This document shows, in pieces, positions 1-9,070 of a DNA stretch of 64,000 nucleotides. The first letter of the stretch is position 1. Every line of letters starts with the position of its first letter. The stretch is taken from positions 1,379,001 through 1,443,000 of the forward strand of contig NZ_CP110008.1 of assembly GCF_025947285.1 (NCBI RefSeq), given 5' to 3'. This DNA comes from Flavobacterium sp. N2820 (GTDB taxonomy: Bacteria > Bacteroidota > Bacteroidia > Flavobacteriales > Flavobacteriaceae). A program made the translations under genes and the position numbers. The notes beneath the pieces were generated by a model. That model was not told the origin of the DNA. It ran no database searches and worked only from the letters and a program-made list of their open reading frames with translations.

Positions 1-225
1 GCAAAATACAGCATCGAAGACGTTTCTAGTTTCCCAATTGCAAATGCAGCCGTGACTGATGTGCGTCGTACGTTAAAAAACACGATTCAATTAGACACGA
101 ATATCCAAATCAAATTGGATTTTATCAACCCAGAAAGCGCGGAGAAATTCGTTGAAAAAGGTTGGGACGAAGAAAAGCAAATGTATTATTACTTGGTTTA
201 CTTTAATAAAGAGCAGAAATCTTAA
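1..225 (+). CDS. C-terminal end of a probable nucleoid-associated protein (NdpA-like), 5' truncated
   Basis: Frame 1 is open from the first base to a TAA at 223-225, giving 74 residues of a C-terminus. The pattern of a basic stretch, a hydrophobic 'LDTNIQIKLDF' strand and then 'EKGWDEEKQMYYYLVYF' resembles the end of the NdpA/YejK-type nucleoid-associated proteins of Flavobacteria, which close with a similar 'KGVDE..KFYKIYY' segment. The start and the bulk of the protein lie outside the window, so the family call rests on this short similarity from memory. It is followed by a clear terminator, so it ends its transcription unit. Confidence 0.5.
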   Translation, partial: AKYSIEDVSSFPIANAAVTDVRRTLKNTIQLDTNIQIKLDFINPESAEKFVEKGWDEEKQMYYYLVYFNKEQKS

Positions 226-246
226 GGTATTTACATCCAAAATATT

Positions 247-285
247 AAAACCTCAATTACAACCTTGTACTTGAGGTTTTTTTTG
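247..285 (+). terminator. Rho-independent terminator after the first gene
   Basis: Perfect 8-bp stem AACCTCAA (249-256) / TTGAGGTT (271-278) with a 14-nt loop, running into a T-tract to 284. Confidence 0.85.
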
Positions 286-317
286 AAAGAACTTTAACAA
301 AATATTTGTTTAACTTT

Positions 318-349
318 TTTGATTATAAATTAAACATTCTTTATCTTTG
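318..349 (+). promoter_or_regulatory. Bacteroidota-type promoter for the TetR-like gene
   Basis: TTTG at 318-321, a 20-bp spacer, then TATCTTTG at 342-349, matching the TTTG/TAnnTTTG consensus. The predicted start of transcription is only about 10-14 nt before the ATG at 367. Confidence 0.75.
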
Positions 350-366
350 ATGAAATTTTAAAAGTC

Positions 367-1026
367 ATGGCAAAGAAGAAAGAGATTACTAATCAAGATA
401 TTTTAGGTTTCTATATTGATTATTTTTTAGAAAATAACAAAGCGCCACATTCGGTATATAAATTTGCGAAGCATTACAACTTTGAAGAAGCTGTATTTTA
501 TGCCAATTTTTCATCTTTTGAACAAATTGAAAAAACCTTTTTCACTTCATTATTTCAGCAAACAATAGTATTACTTGAAAAAAGTGAAGATTTTGAATCG
601 TATGATGCTAGAACTAAATTATTAAGTTTTTACTTCACCTATTTCGAAATGTTAACCGCCAACAGAAGTTTTACGGTTGCCCTTTTAAAAGAAGATAAAA
701 ACAAATTGAAAAGTCTTTCTAAATTGACAGAATTGAGAAAACACTTCAAACAATTCTTTGATACCCTAGAAATTGAAAAAATCGATTTAAAACAAGATAA
801 GTTAGTTGAAATTCAAGAAAAAACCATGAGTGAAATGGCTTGGTTCCAATTTTTATTCACGTTGAAATTTTGGATAGATGACACTTCGCTTTCTTTTGAA
901 AAAACAGATATTTTCATTGAAAAATCGGTCAATACCAGTTTTGATTTAATGGATATTGCACCTTTAAAAAGTTTAATTGACTTCGGAAAATTTATGTGGC
1001 AAGAAAAAGCTTCATTTAAAATGTAA
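367..1026 (+). CDS. TetR-like regulator (C-terminal-domain family) upstream of ABC1 kinase
   Basis: A 219-residue, mostly helical, Lys/Phe-rich protein. Residues 10-55 look like a degenerate TetR helix-turn-helix ('ILGFYIDYFLENN...SVYKFAKHYNFEEAVFYANFSSFEQIEKTFF'); the remainder is an all-alpha ligand/dimer domain. Known pattern: Flavobacteria often carry a protein annotated as 'TetR family C-terminal domain' directly before an AarF/UbiB kinase, as here (98-bp gap). Whether it binds DNA is an inference, because the helix-turn-helix is weak. It has its own strong promoter, and the kinase gene probably belongs to the same transcript since no terminator separates them. Confidence 0.6.
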   Translation: MAKKKEITNQDILGFYIDYFLENNKAPHSVYKFAKHYNFEEAVFYANFSSFEQIEKTFFTSLFQQTIVLLEKSEDFESYDARTKLLSFYFTYFEMLTANRSFTVALLKEDKNKLKSLSKLTELRKHFKQFFDTLEIEKIDLKQDKLVEIQEKTMSEMAWFQFLFTLKFWIDDTSLSFEKTDIFIEKSVNTSFDLMDIAPLKSLIDFGKFMWQEKASFKM

Positions 1027-1124
1027 TTAACATGAAATCGCTATAAACAAATATTTGTGGAAGCAAAATCCTTTAACAAAAAAGCGATACCATTTTTTAC
1101 CGCTAAAAAATAAAGTCAAAAAAA

Positions 1125-2435
1125 ATGAAAACTATAGATAGTATTCCTACATCAAAAATTCAGAGAGCATCCAAACTGATTCAAACTGGAGCAAAAGTTG
1201 GTGTAAATTACATTAAATATTATGGTGATAAAATCACTAAAACCGAAGCTGAAGCCAAAGAAAATCTAAACATTAACAATGCTTCTGACATTTACGACGG
1301 TTTGAAACAAATGAAAGGAAGCGCTTTGAAAGTAGCTCAAATGCTAAGCATGGACAAAAGTATTTTGCCTCGTGCTTATGTTGAAAAATTTTCATTAGCA
1401 CAATTTTCGGTTCCGCCATTGTCGCCACCTTTGGTAAATAAAACTTTTAAAAACTATTTTGGCAAACAGCCAAACGAAATATTTGACACTTTTAATGCCA
1501 CTTCAATAAATGCTGCAAGCATTGGTCAAGTGCACCAAGCGAGCAAGGATGGGAAAAATCTTGCTGTGAAAATTCAATTTCCTGGAGTGGCAGAAAGTAT
1601 TAGTTCTGATTTGGCTATGGTAAAACCAATTGCGATTAAAATGTTCAATATCAAAGGAAAAGATTCGGATAAATATTTCAAAGAAGTTGAAGATAAATTG
1701 ATTGAAGAAACCAATTATATCAACGAGGTAAAGCAAAGTATTGAAATGGCTGAAGCTTGTCAAAATATTCCAAATTTGATTTTTCCTAAATATTATCCTG
1801 AATGGTCATCGGAAAAAATCATTACTATGGATTGGATGACAGGCGAACATTTATCTGAATTCACTGCTCATAATACTGATACTGAAAAGTCGAATATTTT
1901 GGGTCAGACACTTTGGGATTTTTATATGTTTCAAATGCATAATTTACGAAAAGTGCATGCCGATCCGCATCCTGGAAATTTCTTAATTACAAAAAACACC
2001 CAACTAATTGCTTTAGATTTTGGTTGTATAAAAGAAGTTCCGAATGATTTTTATATACCATATTTTGAATTAGCGAAGAAAGAAAATCTAGCAAATCCGG
2101 AGTTCTTTAAATCAAAATTATACGAATTAGAAATATTAAGAACAGACGATTCTAAAGAAGAAACCGAGTTTTTTACTGCGATGTTTCATGAATTATTAAG
2201 CTTATTTGCAAGACCATTTCATGTGGAAGAATTTGATTTTTCTGATGATGAATTCTTTGGTCAAATTGCCGATTTAGGTGAACGCTATTCAAAAAGCACC
2301 GAATTAAGAAATATGAATGGAAATCGGGGTTCCAAACACTTTATTTACATCAATAGAACTTTCTTTGGTTTATACAATTTAATGCATGATTTAAAAGCTA
2401 AAAATGTAAAAATCAACAACTTTATAAAATATTAA
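1125..2435 (+). CDS. AarF/ABC1/UbiB family atypical kinase
   Basis: 436 residues with the ABC1 hallmarks: a KxGQ-like segment KVAQ (69-72), the 'AASIGQVHQA' loop (about 130-139), the Lys of 'AVKIQ' (149), an Glu-rich helix (194-196), the catalytic loop HADPHPGNF (278-286) and the metal-binding DFG (298-300). UbiB-type proteins are atypical kinase/ATPases that assist isoprenoid-lipid (quinone) metabolism at the membrane. This lineage uses menaquinone, so a role in ubiquinone synthesis is unlikely. The KxGQ Gly, which normally blocks typical kinase activity, is Ala here. No clear membrane segment at the C-terminus. Followed by a terminator. Confidence 0.85.
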   Translation: MKTIDSIPTSKIQRASKLIQTGAKVGVNYIKYYGDKITKTEAEAKENLNINNASDIYDGLKQMKGSALKVAQMLSMDKSILPRAYVEKFSLAQFSVPPLSPPLVNKTFKNYFGKQPNEIFDTFNATSINAASIGQVHQASKDGKNLAVKIQFPGVAESISSDLAMVKPIAIKMFNIKGKDSDKYFKEVEDKLIEETNYINEVKQSIEMAEACQNIPNLIFPKYYPEWSSEKIITMDWMTGEHLSEFTAHNTDTEKSNILGQTLWDFYMFQMHNLRKVHADPHPGNFLITKNTQLIALDFGCIKEVPNDFYIPYFELAKKENLANPEFFKSKLYELEILRTDDSKEETEFFTAMFHELLSLFARPFHVEEFDFSDDEFFGQIADLGERYSKSTELRNMNGNRGSKHFIYINRTFFGLYNLMHDLKAKNVKINNFIKY

Positions 2436-2456
2436 CTTTTTGTCCCAAATGCATAA

Positions 2457-2495
2457 AAATCCTTAATCATTCAACAAGATTAAGGATTTTTTTTT
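2457..2495 (+). terminator. Rho-independent terminator after ABC1 kinase
   Basis: Perfect 12-bp stem: AAATCCTTAATC (2457-2468) and GATTAAGGATTT (2478-2489), 9-nt loop, followed by a run of T to 2495. Confidence 0.9.
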
Positions 2496-2565
2496 GCAGA
2501 TTAATATCATTTCGTAACAATTTTCCTATTCGTTCGTCTTATCTTAAATCAAAAAACGAACAAAT

Positions 2566-3462
2566 TTGGAAACCATTTTAAAAATCACCCATCTTAATAA
2601 GATTTTCAACAAACATTTGCACGCTGTTAAAAACGTGTCTTTTGAAATCAAAAAAGGAAATGTTTATGGCATTCTTGGACCAAACGGCTCAGGAAAATCA
2701 ACCACTTTAGGCATAGTATTAAATGTTGTCAATAAAACCTCAGGCGATTTTGAATGGTTTGGAGGAAAAGTTGCGACACATGATGCTTTAAAAAAAGTAG
2801 GAGCAATTATTGAACGACCAAACTTTTATCCCTACATGTCTGCCAAAGAAAATTTGGAATTGGTATGCAAAATCAAAGGAACTTCTTTTGCAAAGGTTGA
2901 AGAAAAATTAGAATTAGTTGGGCTTTTAGACCGTAAAAACGACAAATTCAAAACCTTTTCATTGGGAATGAAACAGCGTTTAGCCATTGCTTCTGCCCTA
3001 TTGAATGATCCCGAAATTTTAATTTTAGACGAACCTACAAATGGTTTAGATCCGCAAGGAATTCGTCAAATTAGAGATATTATCAGAATTATCGCTTCAC
3101 AAGGAACTACTATTTTACTGGCATCGCATTTATTAGATGAAGTTGAAAAAGTGTGTAGTCATGTGGTAGTTTTACAAAAAGGTGTAATGCTGTATCAAGG
3201 TTCGGTACACAACATGATTGAGAATAATAGCTTTTTCGAGTTACAATCAGACGATAATGAACAGTTAAAATTGGCACTTCAAAATCATGCTTCCGTAGAA
3301 AAAATAGTTGAAGAAGAAGGCAAAATTTTGGTTTATTTGAAACAAGAAATTTCAGCGAAAGAACTAAATGCGTATTTGTTTGAACAAAAAATTGTTTTAG
3401 AACATCTTGTAAAAAGAAAAAACAGTTTAGAAGAACAATTTTTAGAATTAACCAAAAACTAA
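2566..3462 (+). CDS. ABC-2 type transporter, ATP-binding subunit
   Basis: 298 residues. Walker A GPNGSGKST (38-46), signature SLGMKQ (132-137), Walker B ILILDEP (151-157) and H-loop His188 are all intact. The 'SLGMKQRL' signature and the ~80-residue C-terminal tail are typical of ABC-2 exporters of the CcmA/drug-export type. The start is TTG at 2566, the only start that keeps the usual 'ETILKI.NLNK' N-terminus. Its membrane partner follows 7 bp later, so the two form one operon and one transporter. The substrate cannot be read from the sequence. Confidence 0.9.
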   Translation: METILKITHLNKIFNKHLHAVKNVSFEIKKGNVYGILGPNGSGKSTTLGIVLNVVNKTSGDFEWFGGKVATHDALKKVGAIIERPNFYPYMSAKENLELVCKIKGTSFAKVEEKLELVGLLDRKNDKFKTFSLGMKQRLAIASALLNDPEILILDEPTNGLDPQGIRQIRDIIRIIASQGTTILLASHLLDEVEKVCSHVVVLQKGVMLYQGSVHNMIENNSFFELQSDDNEQLKLALQNHASVEKIVEEEGKILVYLKQEISAKELNAYLFEQKIVLEHLVKRKNSLEEQFLELTKN

Positions 3463-3469
3463 CCCAATC

Positions 3470-4321
3470 ATGAAAAGATTATTATCGATAGAATTTCAAA
3501 AAATTTGGAAAAACAAAGCTAGCAAAGTATTATTAATCACCTATTTCGTTTTACTAAGTTTTATCGCATTAATTGCCTCTATAAAATTTAGCATAGGAAC
3601 TTTTGAAATTAGAATTGCTGACCAAGGTATTTTTAACTTTCCATACATTTGGCATTTTAACACTTATGTGGCCGCATTATTCAAAATATTTTTAGCGATT
3701 GTAATTGTTTCCATGATGGCAAATGAATATACCTATGGCACATTAAAGCAAAATCTCATCGACGGTTTAAGTAAGAAAGAATTCATATTGTCAAAATTTT
3801 TAGTTGTTGGTGGATTTGCCATTGCTTCAACTATTTATGTTTTTATAATGTCATTAATTTTAGGCTATTCCTTTTCTTCCTACAATGAATTTTCAATTGT
3901 TTTTTCAGATTTAGAATACTTATTTGCATTTTTTATAAAACTAGTTGCGTTCTTTTCGTTTTGTTTATTTTTAGGAATTTTAGTTAAAAGAAGTGCTTTT
4001 GCTTTAGGTTTTTTATTCATCTGGTTCATCGCTGAAAACATCTTTTATTGGATTGTTAAATTTGTTATTCTTCGTGGAGACGACAAAACCAAAAACTTTG
4101 GGGATACAATTATTCAATATTTTCCAATTGAATCGATGAGTAACTTGATTAAAGAACCTGTAACACGACTAAGCGCAATTAAAACGATTGAAAAAACGAT
4201 TGGTGGCGCTCAAGTTGCTAAAGATTATGGAATTCATTTTTCACAACTATCTATCGTTTTAGTTTGGACAATAATTTTCATTTTTGCATCCTATTATATC
4301 TTAAAAAAGAGAGATTTGTAG
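3470..4321 (+). CDS. ABC-2 type transporter permease subunit
   Basis: 283 residues with about six hydrophobic segments: near 20-40, 68-85, 112-132, 146-166, 172-192 and 258-276. It begins with the cytoplasmic 'RLLSIEFQKIWKNKASKVLL' helix usual for ABC-2 permeases, and the 'ANEYTYGTLKQNLIDGLSKKEFILSKFL' loop is the conserved coupling region. It pairs with the ATPase at 2566-3462. A long soluble loop (roughly 196-255) lies before the last membrane helix. The stop codon is directly followed by the -7 box of the next gene. Confidence 0.88.
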   Translation: MKRLLSIEFQKIWKNKASKVLLITYFVLLSFIALIASIKFSIGTFEIRIADQGIFNFPYIWHFNTYVAALFKIFLAIVIVSMMANEYTYGTLKQNLIDGLSKKEFILSKFLVVGGFAIASTIYVFIMSLILGYSFSSYNEFSIVFSDLEYLFAFFIKLVAFFSFCLFLGILVKRSAFALGFLFIWFIAENIFYWIVKFVILRGDDKTKNFGDTIIQYFPIESMSNLIKEPVTRLSAIKTIEKTIGGAQVAKDYGIHFSQLSIVLVWTIIFIFASYYILKKRDL

Positions 4322-4329
4322 TATCTTTG
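4322..4329 (+). promoter_or_regulatory. TATCTTTG -7 box of the T9SS protein gene
   Basis: Exact TAnnTTTG match starting one base after the permease stop, 9 bp before the ATG at 4338. I see no good TTG at the expected spacing. Confidence 0.55.
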
Positions 4330-4337
4330 CCGATGCT

Positions 4338-6350
4338 ATGAATAGAATAAAAAACCCCCTTAAAATTGTGCTTTTCGGATTGTTTTTTCAATTCGGAAAT
4401 GCGCAATATATTTCAGTTGATGAAGGTTATACTGCACAAGATTTAGTTGAAGATGTATTAATAAATAGTCCATGCGCTAATGTTTTTAATATTAGTGTTT
4501 CAGGTGGTAATTTTGCTTCTGGAGAAAAAAGTTATGGCTTTTTTGAGGCTTCTGGTACTGGATTTCCTTTTGAAAATGGAATTATACTTTCAACTGGAAA
4601 AATCAATAATGCTCCTGGACCAAACTCCTATCTTTCTGATGATGGCGGAAGCATGGGTTGGGATGGTGATATCGATTTAAATCAAGCTTTAGGGCTAAGT
4701 AATTCATTCAATGCTACTATTTTAGAATTTGATTTTATTCCACTTGGCAACAACATTAGTTTTGATTATATTTTTTCTTCTGAACAATATTTAACCAATC
4801 CTACATCAAATCAATGTAATTTTACAGACGGATTCGTTTTCTTATTAAAAGAAGCAAGCGCTACTACGTATGACAATTTAGCCGTTATACCAGGAACATC
4901 AACCCCTGTAAAAGTGAACACTGTTAGAGGACCAGGTACGATTTGTCCACCAGCAAATGCAGCTTATTTTGATGCATTTAATGATACAAATCACCCTACG
5001 AATTATAATGGTCAAACAGTCGTTTTAACAGCTCAGGCGAATGTAATTCCGGGCACAACTTATCATATTAAATTAGTCATTGCCGATGAAGGAAATCATA
5101 GATATGATTCTGCTATTTTTTTAGGTGGAGGAAGTTTTAATTTCGGAATTAATATTGGTGATGATCGATTAATCGCTACAGGAAATCCACTTTGCCCAAG
5201 TGAAACATTAGTTGTTGATGCTACTCAAACCGGTGCAACAGGGTATCAATGGTTTCTAAACAATATCGCTTTGGTGGGTGAAACAAATGCAACTTACATT
5301 GTAAGTTCTGAGGGCGAATATTCGGTTGAGATTAATTATGGTGGATCGTGCCAAACCACTGGAAAAATTAAAATTGAATATGCAACTGACTTAATCATAA
5401 ACGAAAACACCTTTACTTTGTGTGATGCAGATGACAATCAAGATGGAATTACTAATTTTGATTTAGCTGCGATTACAACTGATTTATTTACCAATTTACC
5501 TTCGGGTTATACTATTTCATTTTTTGAAACTCCATCTAGTACTACAGCTTTACCTACAATTTATACTAATACAACTGCCTATAATCAATCTATTTTCGCA
5601 AGAATAATGAATATTCAAGGTTGTTATTCAGATTATCCAGTACAGCTGATTGTAAATACTTTTTCAAATTTAATTTTTGATGAAGAAATAGGTCTTTGTG
5701 AAAATAATCCCGTTATTTTAAATGCTGGTGCTGGATTTTCGAGCTATACTTGGAATACAAATCCAGTAGAGACAACACAGTCTATTACGGTTGACACAGC
5801 CGGAACCTATATTGTTACACTCACAAACGCAAACAATTGCTCAAAAACCAAAACGTTTACTGTTACAGCATCTGGAATTGCGACTATTAACGACATTATA
5901 ATTAATGATTTTTCAGATAATAATACAATAACTGTTGATTATTCTGGATTAGGTGTTTATGAATTTTCGTTAGATGGTACAAATTACCAAACTTCACCTA
6001 TTTTTAGCAATTTGAATGAAGGAGAATATACTGTTTTTGTAAAAGACAAAAAAGGTTGCGGTACTGTTTCAAAATCTTTTTACATCTTAGATTACCCAAA
6101 ATATTTCACCCCAAATGGCGACGGAACGAATGATTTTTGGTTCATAAAAAATTTAAATAAACGCAATTTACAAAATAGTACCATTGAAATTTTTGACAGA
6201 TATGGTAAATTCATCATTCAACTTAATTCCAGAAATTTAGTTTGGGATGGAACTTTAAATGGTTATGCACTACCCAGCTCAGATTATTGGTTCACTATTC
6301 AATTGACTGACGGAAAAACAATAAAAGGGCATTTTACATTAAAACGTTAG
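4338..6350 (+). CDS. Choice-of-anchor L surface protein with T9SS type B C-terminal signal
   Basis: 670 residues. A signal peptide covers about 1-22 (cleavage near GNA|QY). Residues ~25-270 form a choice-of-anchor L domain ('TAQDLVEDVL', 'GIILSTGKI', 'FDYIFSSEQY' are characteristic). Ig-like beta-sandwich segments follow ('YQWFLNNIAL', 'YTWNTNP'), and the last ~85 residues are the gliding/type B sorting domain (YFTPNGDGTNDFW ... HFTLKR). Type B domains target proteins through the type IX secretion machine to the cell surface or medium. Its own promoter overlaps the end of the preceding ABC operon. Ligand or adhesive target unknown. Confidence 0.88.
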   Translation: MNRIKNPLKIVLFGLFFQFGNAQYISVDEGYTAQDLVEDVLINSPCANVFNISVSGGNFASGEKSYGFFEASGTGFPFENGIILSTGKINNAPGPNSYLSDDGGSMGWDGDIDLNQALGLSNSFNATILEFDFIPLGNNISFDYIFSSEQYLTNPTSNQCNFTDGFVFLLKEASATTYDNLAVIPGTSTPVKVNTVRGPGTICPPANAAYFDAFNDTNHPTNYNGQTVVLTAQANVIPGTTYHIKLVIADEGNHRYDSAIFLGGGSFNFGINIGDDRLIATGNPLCPSETLVVDATQTGATGYQWFLNNIALVGETNATYIVSSEGEYSVEINYGGSCQTTGKIKIEYATDLIINENTFTLCDADDNQDGITNFDLAAITTDLFTNLPSGYTISFFETPSSTTALPTIYTNTTAYNQSIFARIMNIQGCYSDYPVQLIVNTFSNLIFDEEIGLCENNPVILNAGAGFSSYTWNTNPVETTQSITVDTAGTYIVTLTNANNCSKTKTFTVTASGIATINDIIINDFSDNNTITVDYSGLGVYEFSLDGTNYQTSPIFSNLNEGEYTVFVKDKKGCGTVSKSFYILDYPKYFTPNGDGTNDFWFIKNLNKRNLQNSTIEIFDRYGKFIIQLNSRNLVWDGTLNGYALPSSDYWFTIQLTDGKTIKGHFTLKR

Positions 6351-6359
6351 GCATAATTA

Positions 6360-6390
6360 TTGCACAATAGCTTACAAAATAATATATTCG
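6360..6390 (+). promoter_or_regulatory. Promoter of DHH phosphoesterase-gldI operon
   Basis: TTG (6360-6362), 20-bp spacer, TATATTCG (6383-6390; one mismatch to TAnnTTTG), 4 bp before the ATG. Confidence 0.5.
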
Positions 6391-6394
6391 CACT

Positions 6395-7402
6395 ATGATG
6401 CAAGTACACGAAATTGAAGCTATAAAAATTCTTTTAGCTGCTCCAAAAAAAATTACCATTATTCCACATAGAAACCCTGATGGCGATGCTATGGGGTCAA
6501 CTTTAGGATTATATCACATCTTAAAACAATTACAGCATGATGTTGTTGTGATTGCACCTAACGAATTTCCAGATTTTTTAGCTTGGTTACCTGAAAGCGA
6601 AAAAGTATTGATTTTTGAACGTAGTTTTGATAAGTGTAAAGCTATTTTAGAAAAATCAGATGTAATTTTTACGTTAGATTTTAATGCCTTACATAGAACA
6701 GGTGACCAAATGGAAAACCTGCTAAAAAAACTAACCGCTACAAGTATTATGATTGATCACCATCAAGCACCAGATGGTTATGCAACCTATACTTTTTCTG
6801 ATACTGCGTATGGATCAACTTGTCAAATGGTGTATGATTTTATTTATCAATTAGGCTACGAAAATATATTAAATAAAACAGTTGCAACTTGTTTATACAC
6901 AGGAATTGTAACCGATTCTGGAAGTTTTCGTTTTCCAAAAACTACAGGTGCAACACACAAATGTGTAGCCGATTTAATCGATAGAGGAATCAACAACAGT
7001 GAAATTCATAATTTACTTTTTGATAACTCAAGTTATAATCGTTTGTTGTTACTTGGAAAAGCACTTCAAAATTTAAAAATTTTAGACCAATATAAAACTT
7101 CATATATTACCTTAAGTCAAGATGAATTGAATGCATTTGGTCATCAAAAAGGAGATACTGAAGGCATTGTAAATTATGGCTTAAGCATAAAAGGCATTGA
7201 TTTTACAGCAATTTTTATCGAACATAAAGAAGAAGGAATAATCAAAATATCGTTTCGTTCACAAGGTGATTTTGATGTGAATCAATTTGCTAGAAATCAT
7301 TTTAATGGCGGAGGACACATTAATGCTGCTGGCGGAAAATCTTTTTTATCGCTTGACGAAACGGTACAACAATTTATTGCTATTTTAGCAACAGAAAAAT
7401 AA
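6395..7402 (+). CDS. DHH/DHHA1 phosphoesterase, NrnA-like (oligoribonuclease / pAp phosphatase)
   Basis: 335 residues. Metal-binding motifs of the DHH superfamily are intact: HRNPDGDAMGS (25-35), 'TLDFNALHR' (~93-101) and DHH (121-123). The DHHA1 substrate motif 'FNGGGHINAAGG' is near 305-317. NrnA enzymes degrade 2-5-mer RNA and, in some species, dephosphorylate 3'-phosphoadenosine 5'-phosphate; which activity dominates here is inference. It heads a cluster with gldI and two peptidyl-prolyl isomerases (8-bp gap to gldI), an order also common in Flavobacteria. The double ATG leaves start 6395 or 6398 open. Confidence 0.88.
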   Translation: MMQVHEIEAIKILLAAPKKITIIPHRNPDGDAMGSTLGLYHILKQLQHDVVVIAPNEFPDFLAWLPESEKVLIFERSFDKCKAILEKSDVIFTLDFNALHRTGDQMENLLKKLTATSIMIDHHQAPDGYATYTFSDTAYGSTCQMVYDFIYQLGYENILNKTVATCLYTGIVTDSGSFRFPKTTGATHKCVADLIDRGINNSEIHNLLFDNSSYNRLLLLGKALQNLKILDQYKTSYITLSQDELNAFGHQKGDTEGIVNYGLSIKGIDFTAIFIEHKEEGIIKISFRSQGDFDVNQFARNHFNGGGHINAAGGKSFLSLDETVQQFIAILATEK

Positions 7403-7410
7403 TAATTTCT

Positions 7411-7968
7411 ATGAAAAAATTTACCTACATACTCATTGCTTCCATTGTTCTTACTAGTTGTTCGCAACAGCAAGAGCAAGCTCGCAAGCCGATTTCACAC
7501 TCATCTGGAACATTCATTAAAGAATCCATTGAGCGAAATAAAATATTGGTAGCAAGCGAAGAAAAAATAATTGATTCGTTAATAAAAAATGACACTTTAA
7601 AACAGTACATCGCATCAAATAAAGGATACTGGTACAAGTACGAAACTAAAGTAGATGAAGCAACGGCTTTTCCTAAAAGAGGAGATATTACTTATTTTGA
7701 TTACGAAATTAAAGATTTAAAAAGTCGTGTAATTTATACCAAATCAGAAACTAAACCTCAAATTTATTATGTAGATAAAGAAAACATTATGATGGGTTTA
7801 CGTGATGGTATTAAACTAATGAAGAAAGGTGAAACTGTTACTTTTTTATTCCCTTCACATATGGCGTATGGCTATCATGGCGATGATAAAAAAATTGGCA
7901 CAAATGAACCTTTGATTTGTACTGTAACTTTAAATGACATAAAATTAGATACTCAAGCAAAAAATTAA
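7411..7968 (+). CDS. gldI: Gliding motility-associated FKBP-type peptidyl-prolyl isomerase GldI (lipoprotein)
   Basis: 185 residues. A lipoprotein signal peptide ends at the lipobox VLTSC (Cys17), followed by a helical linker and a C-terminal FKBP domain (~85-178) with '[29 protein letters not shown]' and '[17 protein letters not shown]'. GldI is required for gliding and T9SS function in Flavobacterium johnsoniae, presumably by folding envelope components. The length and the Ser/Glu-rich linker agree with GldI rather than with a general FKBP. Its stop codon overlaps the next start by one base (TAATG), so translational coupling is likely. Confidence 0.85.
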   Translation: MKKFTYILIASIVLTSCSQQQEQARKPISHSSGTFIKESIERNKILVASEEKIIDSLIKNDTLKQYIASNKGYWYKYETKVDEATAFPKRGDITYFDYEIKDLKSRVIYTKSETKPQIYYVDKENIMMGLRDGIKLMKKGETVTFLFPSHMAYGYHGDDKKIGTNEPLICTVTLNDIKLDTQAKN

Positions 7969-9065
7969 TGATGAAAAAAATGAAACCTATTGCAATTTTA
8001 TTTATAAGTTTAATTACACTTTTCTCCTCTTGTTCAAAATCATACGACCAACTTAAGGAAGGGGTTTATGCCGACATTGAAACATCAAAAGGAAACATGA
8101 TTGTTAAGCTAGAGTACAAAAAAGTACCAAATACTGTTGCCAATTTCATAACACTATCGGAAGGAAAAAACCCTTTTGTAAGTGAAGAATTTAAGAACAA
8201 ACCTTTTTATGATGGTCTAAAATTTCACAGAGTTATTACAGACTTTATGATTCAAGGAGGTGATCCTAATGGTGATGGTTCTGGAGGTCCAGGCTATAAA
8301 TTTAAAGATGAATTTCATCCTGATTTAAAGCATTCAAAAGCAGGAATTCTTTCTATGGCAAATGCAGGCCCTGGTACGAATGGAAGTCAATTCTTTATCA
8401 CACATAAAGAAACACCTTGGTTAGACAATATGCATAGTGTTTTCGGCGAAGTTATTGAAGGATTAGAGATCATCAATACCATTGAATCTGATGACGTTAT
8501 TGAAAAGGTAACAATTGTTAGAATTGGAAGTGAAGCCAAAAAATTTGATGCCATTAAAATCTTTAAAAACTATTATTCAAAGGTAGCTAAAGAACAAAAA
8601 GAAGCGGAAGAAAAAGCAAAAGTATTAGCTGAAAGCAAAACAAAAGAAATCAATGATTTAAAAGTAAACGGTACCAAATCTAAATCAGGTTTAATTTATG
8701 AAATTATCACACCTGGTGACGGTAAAAAACCTACAGCAGGAAGCAAAATTTACATCAATTATGCAGGGTTTTTAGAAAATGGCTTGCAATTTGACACTAC
8801 TATTGAAGAAAGCGCAAAACAATTTGGAACCTATAATCCAAATAAAGCAGCTCAAAATGGTTATGCTCCTTATCCAGCAGCCATAGGAAATTTGCAGTTT
8901 ATTCCCGGATTTGTTGAAGGAATTAATTTATTAAACTTTGGAGGAAAAGCAAAACTGTATATTCCTTCAAACTTAGCCTATGGACCACAAGGAGCTGGAG
9001 GAATAATTCCACCAAACGCAAACATTTATTTTGAAATTGAACTATTAGAAAATCCAACTAAATAA
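7968..9065 (+). CDS. Lipoprotein peptidyl-prolyl isomerase, cyclophilin-FKBP fusion (copy 1)
   Basis: 365 residues. Lipobox FSSC (Cys22). The cyclophilin domain (~33-185) keeps '[20 protein letters not shown]' and '[16 protein letters not shown]'; a charged Lys/Glu helix follows (~190-225), then an FKBP domain (~230-362). The FKBP domain carries an insertion ('[23 protein letters not shown]') compared with copy 2 downstream, and the strand that normally holds 'FDSS' reads 'FDTTIEES'. Probably a periplasm-facing folding catalyst. Starts on the last base of the gldI stop; the ATG at 7971 is an alternative. Confidence 0.85.
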   Translation: MMKKMKPIAILFISLITLFSSCSKSYDQLKEGVYADIETSKGNMIVKLEYKKVPNTVANFITLSEGKNPFVSEEFKNKPFYDGLKFHRVITDFMIQGGDPNGDGSGGPGYKFKDEFHPDLKHSKAGILSMANAGPGTNGSQFFITHKETPWLDNMHSVFGEVIEGLEIINTIESDDVIEKVTIVRIGSEAKKFDAIKIFKNYYSKVAKEQKEAEEKAKVLAESKTKEINDLKVNGTKSKSGLIYEIITPGDGKKPTAGSKIYINYAGFLENGLQFDTTIEESAKQFGTYNPNKAAQNGYAPYPAAIGNLQFIPGFVEGINLLNFGGKAKLYIPSNLAYGPQGAGGIIPPNANIYFEIELLENPTK

Positions 9066-9070
9066 TAACA

